NCBI GenBank assembly: GCA_955652345.1
Contig: CATPBV010000243.1
Coordinates: forward strand, 1 to 5,266
DNA: 5,266 nt
Direction of reading: 5' to 3'
Origin: an uncultured Solirubrobacteraceae bacterium
Lineage (GTDB): Bacteria; Actinomycetota; Thermoleophilia; Solirubrobacterales; Solirubrobacteraceae
Made by a program: the position numbers and the translations under genes. Under the pieces are notes generated by a model. It was not told the origin of the DNA. It worked only from the letters and a program-made list of their open reading frames with translations, and ran no database searches. Below are positions 1-5,266 of the stretch, piece after piece. Positions within the stretch are counted from its first letter, which is position 1. Each line of letters starts with the position of its first letter.

Positions 1-13
1 ATGCGCCGCTGCC

Positions 14-59
14 CCGGCCGCGCATGCGCGGCCGGCGGGGGCGCGCATGCGCGCCCCCG
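14..59 (-). terminator. Two abutting perfect palindromes, likely terminator of the GH79 gene
   Basis: Bases 14-35 form a perfect 22-base palindrome (half-site CCGGCCGCGCA) and bases 36-59 a perfect 24-base palindrome (half-site CGGGGGCGCGCA). They touch without a spacer and share the centre GCGCATGCGC. The first palindrome met by minus-strand transcription (59-36) starts 6 bases after the glycosidase stop codon, the position expected for a transcription terminator. No T tract follows on either strand, so this would be a non-canonical GC-rich hairpin terminator of the kind often proposed in actinobacteria. It could equally be a bidirectional terminator for an unseen gene to the left, or a palindromic repeat element. 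The palindromes are read directly; the terminator role is inferred. Confidence 0.55.
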
Positions 60-65
60 TACCAG

Positions 66-1595
66 CTATTGGGTGAGGAGCACCGCGCTCGCCGGCGGCA
101 GCGTGATCGAGTACACCCCGCCCGACGCTGAGATCGCCTGCGTCCGGGGAGCTGCCAGGGTCCCGCTCGTGGTGGCGCTGCCAAAGCTCTGCGCGCCGAG
201 GGTTACCCCGCTCGTGGAGGTGGCGCTCGGCGCCTGTAGCGACTCGAGGCTGGCGGGCGTCGCTCCAGCGCCGGGGACTTGCACCTGGACGTCGTGCGCG
301 GCCGCCACGTCCTTGTTGATCAGCACGACCCGCGTGGTGGACACGCTGGAGCCGATCACAGGGGCGGTCGTCGCCCAGATCTTCACCGGGCCGGCCGGGG
401 CGGTCACAGGCAGCAGTTGCGCGCCCGATGGGAACGCCTCGGAGAACATCAGCATCCCGTAGTACTCGGGATGCACGAACGCACTCCACGGATGGCGCCG
501 GTGGTGAGAGAAGCTGAACAGCTCGTAGCGGGCGTGCGGGAGCGAGTGGACGTTGACGCCGTCGACCCCGACGCTCGCCAGGTTGAACAGCGTGTCGAGC
601 ACCCACAGCGCCGAGGCGAAGGTGTTGCTGACTCCGAACTGACCGGAGTGGGAAGCCGAGTTCAGCTCGTCGAGGCGAAACGGCAGGCCGGCCGCGTGTG
701 CTTGCGCGGCATATGGAGCGACCGACTGCGCGATCGCGCTCGAGGACTGATCGCCGAGCAGGTTCAGGATCGACGGGAACAGCGGGGAGCTCGGATCCTG
801 GACTCCCGCCCGCAGGGGATAGCGGTGGATCGTGATCATGTGGAGCGTCGGCTCGGCGGCGATCAGCTGTCCGAGGCCGGAAAGCCAGGTCAACTGGGCC
901 GTTGCAGGACCCGCGAGCGGGACCGTCGGCAGCGCCGCGCGCCAGCGCGAGAAGTCCGAGATGAACTGCGTCAGGCCGTAGCTGGCGCCACGGGCGTGGA
1001 ACACCCTACGGTGCCTGTCGCGATACCACTGGTACTGGGAGTACAGATCGGGCTCGTTGCCCACTTCGATCGCCTCGATGTACTGCCGGCCCACTCCGTG
1101 GAGGATCGCCCGCGCCTCCGTCGCTGCGAGCGCCGGACGGCCCGCCGCAAGGTTGATGTCCATGATCATCCGCGCGCCGAGCGCGGCTGCAAGCGCGTGC
1201 GTGGTGCGAAGCCAGCCCGGCGTGAGCGCGTAGCTCACTCCCCCCGGGGGGATTACGCCGCGCATCGGCCACCAGGTGGCGTCGGCGCTGTTACCGCCGA
1301 TCCTGATGACCGGCGGGTCCCCTCCGGCGAGGGCGCCGATCAGGTGCAGGAGAACAGGGTTGACCGCATTCGGGTCGCGCCCGGTGTAGACGTGCAGCGC
1401 GCTGTACTCGAGCGACACGCCGACGAAGCCGGGTGCAAGTGGCTGGCCCACGGGCGTCGAGCCGACGGCCGCGGTGATCGGCGCCTGGGCTCCGGCGCTC
1501 GGAGCGCCCGCCGACGCGATCGCGGCCCAGAGCGCAGCGCCGATGAGCACCGCTGTCAATGCGCTGCGCCGTCGCACCGGCGGATCGTGGCACAA
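66..1595 (-). CDS. Secreted glycoside hydrolase, GH79-like (beta-glucuronidase/heparanase type)
   Basis: Probable retaining glycosidase with a GH-A type (beta/alpha)8 barrel, acting outside the cell on a uronic-acid or similar glycan; the exact substrate cannot be read. From the TTG start the protein has 509 residues. Residues 1-38 look like a Sec signal peptide: RRR at 8-10, a hydrophobic core, then AQA at 36-38. RIGGNSAD (98-105) matches the barrel strand typical of bacterial GH79 proteins. VGNEPD carries the likely acid/base Glu181, HRY lies at 257-259, and RLDELNS carries the likely nucleophile Glu310. HPEYYGMLMFSEAF (375-388) opens the C-terminal beta domain typical of the family, which ends Ser/Thr/Ala-rich. 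The gene is complete, ends with TAG, and diverges from rapZ. GTG at 1601 is an alternative start, but it overlaps the GGAGG ribosome site, so I prefer TTG at 1595. Family assignment is from remembered motifs; related GH-A families such as GH30 or GH39 are less likely. Confidence 0.85.
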   Translation of the reverse strand: MCHDPPVRRRSALTAVLIGAALWAAIASAGAPSAGAQAPITAAVGSTPVGQPLAPGFVGVSLEYSALHVYTGRDPNAVNPVLLHLIGALAGGDPPVIRIGGNSADATWWPMRGVIPPGGVSYALTPGWLRTTHALAAALGARMIMDINLAAGRPALAATEARAILHGVGRQYIEAIEVGNEPDLYSQYQWYRDRHRRVFHARGASYGLTQFISDFSRWRAALPTVPLAGPATAQLTWLSGLGQLIAAEPTLHMITIHRYPLRAGVQDPSSPLFPSILNLLGDQSSSAIAQSVAPYAAQAHAAGLPFRLDELNSASHSGQFGVSNTFASALWVLDTLFNLASVGVDGVNVHSLPHARYELFSFSHHRRHPWSAFVHPEYYGMLMFSEAFPSGAQLLPVTAPAGPVKIWATTAPVIGSSVSTTRVVLINKDVAAAHDVQVQVPGAGATPASLESLQAPSATSTSGVTLGAQSFGSATTSGTLAAPRTQAISASGGVYSITLPPASAVLLTQ

Positions 1596-1600
1596 CGCCA

Positions 1601-1605
1601 CCTCC
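1601..1605 (-). promoter_or_regulatory. Ribosome binding site GGAGG deciding the GH79 start
   Basis: On the minus strand GGAGG spans 1605-1601. Its last G is the first base of the upstream candidate GTG start, which therefore cannot use it. The TTG at 1595-1593 lies 5 bases downstream, a normal spacing, while the next GTG (1577) is 23 bases away. The site therefore favours a TTG start. Confidence 0.6.
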
Positions 1606-1611
1606 GGCGCG

Positions 1612-1637
1612 CGACGGGACGGCGCGCCCGTCCGTCG
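1612..1637. promoter_or_regulatory. Imperfect palindrome in the divergent GH79/rapZ intergenic region
   Basis: The 26 bases at 1612-1637 form an inverted repeat with 10 of 13 positions complementary: outer arms CGACGG and CCGTCG, inner core GGCG/CGCC, and three central-arm mismatches, one of which is G:T. An overlapping arrangement, GGCGCGC (1606-1612) with GCGCGCC (1622-1628), is also possible. Located between two divergent starts, it could be an operator or simply reflect high GC. No convincing -35/-10 pair was found on either strand, so the promoters of both genes remain unlocated. Confidence 0.3.
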
Positions 1638-1659
1638 ATGTCGTCAGAATCTCGAGGGA

Positions 1660-2589
1660 ATGGAACGCACGCGGGTCGATGAGCTGGAGCGCTCGCTTGC
1701 CGATCCCGCCGGGTCTTCGGCGCTCGCCGATCTGGTGATCATCACCGGCTTCTCGGGCGCCGGAAAGTCGACCGCGATGGCCGCCTTCGAGGACGAGGGC
1801 TACTTCTGCGTCGACAACCTTCCATCGGAGATGATCCGCTCGCTGGTCGAGCTGTTCATGCACGCGGGCTCGAAGATCCAGTACGCCGCGATCGTCTCCG
1901 ACGTCCGTGGTGGCAGCTACTTCGAGGGGTTGCTGTCGGTGCTCGATCACCTCCGCGACATGGGCGTCGGCCACCGGCTTCTGTTCCTCGAGGCTTCCGA
2001 GCAGGCTCTCCTCACCCGCTACAAGGAGACGCGCCGCCGCCATCCGCTCGCGCCCGCCGGGACAGTCGAGGAGGGCATCGCCCGCGAGCGGGAGCTGCTC
2101 GCCCCCCTGCGCGAGCGCGCGGACGTGGTGGTCGACACGAGCGAGCTGACGGCGGCGATGCTCCGGCGCAAGCTCGCCGACGAGCTGTTCACCTCGCGGA
2201 CGCCCGGACGGCTGGCCGTGACCTTCCAGAGCTTCGGCTTCAAGCACGGTCCTGCCCGGGACCCCGATCTGCTGTTCGACGTGCGGTTTCTCCCGAACCC
2301 CCACTACGAGCTGGACTTGCGGCCGCTGACCGGTGACGATCCCCGGATCGTCGAGTTCATCAACCGCAATGGTGAGCTCGACGCTTTCTACGAGCGGTTG
2401 CATCCGCTCCTCGACTACCTGCTGCCCGAGTACCTGACGGAGGGAAAGGCGCATCTGGTCGTCGCGATCGGGTGCACCGGCGGCCGTCACCGGTCGGTCG
2501 CGATCGCCGAGCATCTCGCCGCTCGCTACGGCACGGACGAGGAGTACCTGGCGGAGGTCAGGCACCGTGATCTCGACAAGCCGTTCTGA
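1660..2589 (+). CDS. rapZ: RapZ (YvcJ family) nucleotide-binding regulatory protein
   Basis: Cytosolic P-loop protein. In E. coli RapZ directs RNase E to the sRNA GlmZ and so controls glucosamine-6-phosphate synthesis; in Gram-positive bacteria the homologue YvcJ binds and hydrolyses nucleotides and its RNA role is unclear. Here the protein has 309 residues, close to the usual 285-305 with a modest N-terminal extension. Walker A is GFSGAGKST at 30-38, followed by DNLP (52-55) and DVRG (81-84). The C-terminal domain has the family signatures SFGFK (191-195), FLPNP (210-214) and GCTGGRHRSV (271-280), so all main blocks are intact. ATG 1660 is the only good in-frame start; the purine run GAGGG at 1654-1658 lies just 1 base upstream, too close for a standard ribosome site, so leaderless translation is possible. 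GTG at 1735 would start only four residues before Walker A. The disrupted VOC gene follows after 27 bases on the same strand. Identification is firm; the RNA target in this organism is unknown. Confidence 0.95.
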   Translation: MERTRVDELERSLADPAGSSALADLVIITGFSGAGKSTAMAAFEDEGYFCVDNLPSEMIRSLVELFMHAGSKIQYAAIVSDVRGGSYFEGLLSVLDHLRDMGVGHRLLFLEASEQALLTRYKETRRRHPLAPAGTVEEGIARERELLAPLRERADVVVDTSELTAAMLRRKLADELFTSRTPGRLAVTFQSFGFKHGPARDPDLLFDVRFLPNPHYELDLRPLTGDDPRIVEFINRNGELDAFYERLHPLLDYLLPEYLTEGKAHLVVAIGCTGGRHRSVAIAEHLAARYGTDEEYLAEVRHRDLDKPF

Positions 2590-2604
2590 GCCGCCTTGCC
2601 GGGC

Positions 2605-2608
2605 GGAG
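2605..2608 (+). promoter_or_regulatory. Ribosome binding site of the VOC gene
   Basis: GGAG at 2605-2608 lies 8 bases before the GTG at 2617, where the encoded protein begins with the family-typical MIDHVGFEVSDL. This supports a GTG start and shows that translation signals are intact although the reading frame downstream is broken. Confidence 0.6.
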
Positions 2609-2616
2609 ATCCGGCT

Positions 2617-2979
2617 GTGATCGATCACGTCGGCTTCGAGGTATCCGACCTCGACCGCTCCAGCCGCTTCTACGACGCGGTCTTCTATCCGCTGGGAGCG
2701 CGCCGGATGCACGAGTCCGAGCACGCTGTCGCATACGGCATCAACGACGCTCGCGTGTAGATCTAGAACCTAGCACTAACAAAAAAAACAAAATACGGCC
2801 ACCTGGCGCTTGCGGCGAACGGCAAGGCCGCGGTCGACGCCGCCTTCAAGGGAGGCCTGGCGGCGGGCGGCAGCGATGACGGGGCGCCCGGACTGCGGCC
2901 GCAGTACGGCCGGCGCTACTACGCGGCGTACATGCGCGATCCGGACGGGCTTCGGGTCGAGGTGGTCAGCCGCATCTAG
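2617..2979 (+). pseudogene. VOC/glyoxalase-fold protein gene interrupted by two in-frame TAG codons
   Basis: The frame starting at GTG 2617 encodes 47 residues (MIDHVGFEVSDLDRSSRFY onward) and stops at TAG 2758; a second TAG follows at 2764. From GGC 2797, in the same frame, it continues as a clean VOC second half: GHLAL, then LRPQYGRRYYAAYMRDPDG and a final VEVV, ending at TAG 2977-2979. Counted through the break it has 120 codons, a normal length for single-domain VOC proteins. Candidate metal ligands are present on both sides: His4, His62 and Glu115. VOC proteins include glyoxalases, dioxygenases and fosfomycin-resistance enzymes; the substrate here cannot be assigned. No usable start restores the second half (the only later ATG, 2932, leaves 15 residues), so the product would be a non-functional half protein. 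The gene sits between rapZ and gap, probably co-transcribed with rapZ. Both halves keep normal GC-rich codon use, pointing to a very recent lesion or a sequence error. Confidence 0.85.
2758..2796. other. A-rich 39-base tract inside the VOC gene
   Basis: This stretch is 28% GC (22 A, 6 T, 8 C, 3 G) in an otherwise strongly GC-rich window. It contains an eight-A run (2781-2788), a four-A run (2790-2793), the palindrome TAGATCTA (2758-2765) and two CTAG tetramers (2763-2766, 2770-2773). It is 13 codons long and keeps the VOC frame from one side to the other, so it looks like a substituted segment and not an added one. No terminal repeats or target-site duplication are visible at its edges. Confidence 0.8.
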
Positions 2980-3042
2980 CGACGCGGCGCGGGAAGGCGC
3001 GGGCTCGGGTAGGACGGCGCCAGGGTTGGGTAGGCTTGAGCC

Positions 3043-3070
3043 GCCGACGGGAGTCGGCTTTCGTCGTTCT
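3043..3070 (+). terminator. Small hairpin with T-rich tail ahead of gap
   Basis: GCCGAC (3043-3048) pairs with GTCGGC (3053-3058) around a GGGA loop, followed by TTTCGTCGTTCTT (3059-3071). This resembles a weak intrinsic terminator closing the rapZ-VOC unit, or an attenuator in the gap leader 30 bases before its ribosome site. The six-pair stem is short and the tail is interrupted by C and G, so strength is doubtful. Confidence 0.35.
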
Positions 3071-3090
3071 TCGCTCAGGTCAAGAATCGA

Positions 3091-3095
3091 GGAGG
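3091..3095 (+). promoter_or_regulatory. Strong ribosome binding site of gap
   Basis: GGAGG at 3091-3095, inside the longer purine run GAGGAGG, lies 5 bases before ATG 3101. This fixes the gap start against the much longer open frame that runs in from about 2810 over the VOC gene. Confidence 0.8.
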
Positions 3096-3100
3096 CTCGG

Positions 3101-4105
3101 ATGGCAGTACGCGTCGGGATCAACGGCTTTGGCCGCATCGGTCGCAATGTCTTCCGCGCCGCCTACGAGCAGGGCGCCGATATCGAATGGCTGGCCGTGA
3201 ACGACCTCGTCGATCCGCCGACGATCGCCCATCTCCTCAAGTACGACTCCAACTACGGACCGTTCCCGGGCAAGGTCGAGGCGACCGACACGGGTTTTCG
3301 CGTGGACGGACACGAGATCCGGGTCCTGGCCGAACGCGACCCCGCGGCGCTTGCGTGGGGGGAGCTTGGTGCCGAGGTGGTGATCGAGTCGACGGGGCTG
3401 TTCACCGACCGCGAGAACGCCGCCAAGCACCTCGAGGCGGGCGCGCGGAAGGTCGTGATCTCGGCGCCGGCGACGAACCCGGACGTGACCGTCGCGCTGG
3501 GGGTGAACTTCGACCAGGCGTACGACCGCGAGAGCCATCAAGTGATCTCCAACGCGTCGTGCACGACCAACTGCCTCGCCCCGGTCGCGAAGGTGCTGAA
3601 CGACGAGATCGGGATCAGGCACGGCCTGATGACCACGATCCATGCGTACACCGCCGACCAGCGCCTCCAGGACATGCCCCACCGCGATCTGCGACGCGCG
3701 CGGGCGGCGGCGGTCAACCTGATCCCCGCCTCCACGGGAGCGGCGAAGGCGATCGGCCTGGTGATCCCGGCGCTCAACGGCAAGCTCCACGGATTTGCGG
3801 TCCGCGCCCCGGTCCCGACCGGCAGCGTCATCGATCTGACCGTCGAGGTGCAGCGGGAGACGACCATCGAGGAGGTCAACGCGGCGATGAAGTCCGCGGC
3901 GGCGAGCGAGTCGCTGGGCGGCATCCTCGAGTACACCGAGGACCCGATCGTCTCGACCGACATCATCAAGAACCCGGCCTCGTCGATCTTCGATTCGCAG
4001 CTGACCGCGGTGATGGACGGGACCATGGTCAAGGTTGTGTCGTGGTATGACAACGAGTGGGGCTACTCGAGCCGGATCGTGGATCTCGTCCAAAGGCTGT
4101 TGTGA
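3101..4105 (+). CDS. gap: Glyceraldehyde-3-phosphate dehydrogenase, type I, NAD-type
   Basis: Cytosolic tetrameric enzyme that reversibly converts glyceraldehyde-3-phosphate, phosphate and NAD+ to 1,3-bisphosphoglycerate. The protein has 334 residues, the standard length. The Rossmann motif GINGFGRIGR is at 6-15, and Asp35 sits at the expected end of the second strand, favouring NAD over NADP. The catalytic motif SNASCTTNCLAP (150-161) contains the nucleophile Cys154; the partner His181 lies in TTIHAYTADQR. DMPHRDLRRAR (191-201) and the phosphate-site STGAAKA (211-217) follow, and the C-terminus carries SWYDNEWGYS (314-323). The Pro193 region also fits NAD-dependent glycolytic GapA proteins. 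Its stop TGA overlaps the start of pgk. A promoter probably lies in 2980-3060, but no clear consensus is visible. Confidence 0.98.
   Translation: MAVRVGINGFGRIGRNVFRAAYEQGADIEWLAVNDLVDPPTIAHLLKYDSNYGPFPGKVEATDTGFRVDGHEIRVLAERDPAALAWGELGAEVVIESTGLFTDRENAAKHLEAGARKVVISAPATNPDVTVALGVNFDQAYDRESHQVISNASCTTNCLAPVAKVLNDEIGIRHGLMTTIHAYTADQRLQDMPHRDLRRARAAAVNLIPASTGAAKAIGLVIPALNGKLHGFAVRAPVPTGSVIDLTVEVQRETTIEEVNAAMKSAAASESLGGILEYTEDPIVSTDIIKNPASSIFDSQLTAVMDGTMVKVVSWYDNEWGYSSRIVDLVQRLL
4092..4105 (+). promoter_or_regulatory. gap-pgk translational coupling junction
   Basis: The sequence GTGA at 4102-4105 holds both the pgk start (GTG 4102) and the gap stop (TGA 4103-4105). A weak ribosome site, AAAGG (4092-4096), lies 5 bases upstream of the GTG within the gap coding end. 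The four-base overlap implies one mRNA and reinitiation-linked synthesis of two enzymes that act in sequence. Confidence 0.75.
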
Positions 4106-5266
4106 GGACCCTCACGGATCTCGGGGACCTCAACGGCAAGCGGGTTCTGGTCAGGGTCGACTTCAACGTCCCACTCGATAACGGCTCGGTGGCGGACGAC
4201 ACCCGGATCCGGGCGGCGCTGCCGACGATCGAGGCGCTTCGCGAGCGCGGCGCCAAGCTCGTGCTGGTGTCGCACCTGGGCCGCCCGAAGGACCGCGAGC
4301 CGGAGCTGTCGATGCGATCCGCCGCCGACCGCCTCGCCGAGCTGACGGGCGTGGACGTGACGCTCGCGCCGGGTGTTGTGGGTCAGGACGTGGAGGCGCT
4401 CGCGTCGCGTTTGGCGCCGGGCCAGATCCTGATGCTCGAGAACGTTCGCTACGAGCCGGGGGAGACCAGCAACGATCCGGAGCTGGCGCAGGCGCTGGCG
4501 AGACTTGCGGAGGTGTACGTGGACGATGCCTTTGGTGCGGCGCATCGCGCCCATGCCTCGACAGAGGGGGTGGCGAGGCTCGTTCGCGAACGGGCCGCGG
4601 GGCTGCTGCTGGAGCGAGAGGTGGCGGCGTTGACTGGCGTGCTCGAGTCGCCGGAGCGGCCGCTGGTGGCTGTCCTCGGCGGCGCCAAGGTGAGCGACAA
4701 GATCGCGGTGATCGAGCGCTTCGGAGAGACGGCCGACGCGATCCTGATCGGAGGCGCGATGTGCTTTCCGTTCCTGGCCGCCGAGGGACACGCCGTCGGT
4801 GCGTCGCTGTGCGCACCCGAGGACGTGGAGCTCGCTGGTCGGGTGCTAGCCGCGGAGCGCGGGCGGCGCGCCCGGTTGGAGTTGCCGGTCGATCTCGTGA
4901 TCGCACCGCGAATGGCGGCTGATGTTTCCGCGGAGACGCTCGACGGTGTCGACGTCCCCGAGGGGATGACGGGCCTCGACATCGGCCCCCGCACCGCGCA
5001 CGCCTACGGCTCCGTGATCGCGCGCGCCGGCACGGTGTTCTGGAACGGTCCGATGGGCGCGTTCGAGCTCGAGCCGTTCGCGGCCGGGACGCGCGCGGTC
5101 GCGGAAGCTGTGGCCTCTGCGCCGGGCACCACGGTCGTCGGCGGTGGTGACTCGGCCGCGGCGCTTCAGCGCTTCGAGCTGGCCGACCGCGTGACGCACC
5201 TGTCGACGGGCGGCGGGGCCGCGCTCGAGCTGATGGAGGGCAAGGAGCTGCCGGGGGTGGTGGCGC
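4102..5266 (+). CDS. pgk: Phosphoglycerate kinase (C-terminus beyond the window)
   Basis: Monomeric cytosolic enzyme that transfers the acyl phosphate of 1,3-bisphosphoglycerate to ADP, giving ATP and 3-phosphoglycerate, directly after the Gap reaction. The window shows 388 complete codons; the family is usually about 390-400 residues in bacteria, so only a few residues are missing. N-domain substrate motifs are intact: VDFNVPL (19-25), Arg35 in DTRI, SHLGRPK (57-63), ENVRY with Arg116, and DDAFGAAHRAHAS (141-153) with Arg149. C-domain nucleotide motifs follow: LGGAKVSDKI (192-201), LDIGPRT (292-298), WNGPMGAFE (314-322), GGGDSAAA (347-354) and STGGGAALE (368-376). Small departures from what I recall as common are DDAFGAA for NDAFGTA and IGGAM for IGGGM; none removes a catalytic residue. 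GTG 4102 is chosen because MRTLTDLGDLNGKRVLVR is a family-typical start and overlaps gap. Whether a C-terminal extension or a tpiA gene follows cannot be seen. Confidence 0.97.
   Translation, partial: MRTLTDLGDLNGKRVLVRVDFNVPLDNGSVADDTRIRAALPTIEALRERGAKLVLVSHLGRPKDREPELSMRSAADRLAELTGVDVTLAPGVVGQDVEALASRLAPGQILMLENVRYEPGETSNDPELAQALARLAEVYVDDAFGAAHRAHASTEGVARLVRERAAGLLLEREVAALTGVLESPERPLVAVLGGAKVSDKIAVIERFGETADAILIGGAMCFPFLAAEGHAVGASLCAPEDVELAGRVLAAERGRRARLELPVDLVIAPRMAADVSAETLDGVDVPEGMTGLDIGPRTAHAYGSVIARAGTVFWNGPMGAFELEPFAAGTRAVAEAVASAPGTTVVGGGDSAAALQRFELADRVTHLSTGGGAALELMEGKELPGVVA

Noticed and set aside
160..225. Direct repeat CCGCTCGTGG (163-172 and 208-217) as a repeat element
   Set aside because: It lies inside the Ser/Thr/Gly-rich C-terminal beta domain of the glycosidase and reflects similar short peptide segments, not a separate DNA element.
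1474..1659. N-terminal extension of rapZ into the GH79 gene
   Set aside because: It is antisense to the signal peptide region of the glycosidase and lacks similarity to RapZ; the 309-residue form from ATG 1660 already matches the family length.
279..1682. Long plus-strand open frame (467 codons) opposite the GH79 gene
   Set aside because: It is Arg/Gly/Asp-rich low-complexity translation typical of the antisense of a high-GC gene and has no recognisable domain; the minus-strand protein has clear GH79 motifs and a signal peptide.
1291..2724. Minus-strand open frame (477 codons) across rapZ and the GH79 start
   Set aside because: It covers two recognised genes in antisense, shows no family motif, and owes its length to scarce stop codons at high GC.
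2758..2766. Recoding of the two TAG codons (readthrough or pyrrolysine-like insertion) in the VOC gene
   Set aside because: Other genes here (GH79, and the VOC end itself) use TAG as a normal stop, and the surrounding A-rich tract is abnormal as a whole, so damage or error is a simpler explanation.
2758..2796. Small mobile element insertion in the VOC gene
   Set aside because: There are no terminal inverted repeats and no target-site duplication, and total gene length is not increased relative to the expected VOC size.
2810..3100. N-terminal extension of gap of 97 codons
   Set aside because: It runs over the VOC coding second half in another frame; GAPDH homology begins at ATG 3101, which has a strong ribosome site.
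3080..4906. Several minus-strand open frames opposite gap and pgk
   Set aside because: They are antisense shadows with Arg/Ser/Pro-rich composition; the plus strand encodes two highly conserved glycolytic enzymes.

Overview
The window looks like a chromosomal segment of a high-GC actinobacterium. GC is strong at third codon positions, GTG and probably TTG starts are used, and the coupled gap-pgk pair follows rapZ, as in the rapZ/gap/pgk neighbourhoods of Actinobacteria. The style of the proteins and a secreted GH79-type glycosidase make me think of the Thermoleophilia/Solirubrobacterales, but this lineage guess rests on recall and not on a search.

Layout. (1) Bases 14-59 hold two abutting perfect palindromes just past the 3' end of the first gene, probably its terminator. 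(2) Bases 66-1595, minus strand, encode a secreted glycoside hydrolase related to GH79 (beta-glucuronidase/heparanase-like), with a signal peptide and both catalytic glutamates. (3) A divergent gap of about 60 bases carries an imperfect palindrome. (4) Bases 1660-2589, plus strand, encode the P-loop protein RapZ (YvcJ family). (5) Bases 2617-2979, plus strand, are a VOC/glyoxalase-fold gene broken by a 39-base A-rich tract with two in-frame TAG codons; the reading frame is identical on both sides. (6) Bases 2980-3100 form a leader with a small terminator-like hairpin. (7) Bases 3101-4105 encode NAD-type glyceraldehyde-3-phosphate dehydrogenase. (8) From 4102 to the window end lies phosphoglycerate kinase, overlapping gap by four bases and missing only its extreme C-terminus.

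Gap and Pgk catalyse consecutive steps of lower glycolysis/gluconeogenesis and are translationally coupled. RapZ is a nucleotide-binding regulator linked in other bacteria to cell-envelope precursor control. The glycosidase is transcribed away from this group and is probably an independent accessory gene.

The most unusual item is the A-rich tract in the VOC gene (2758-2796). It replaces a GC-rich coding stretch without changing frame, so it is either a very recent substitution event or a consensus/assembly error. I saw no mobile element, CRISPR array, RNA gene or clearly novel multi-gene system here.
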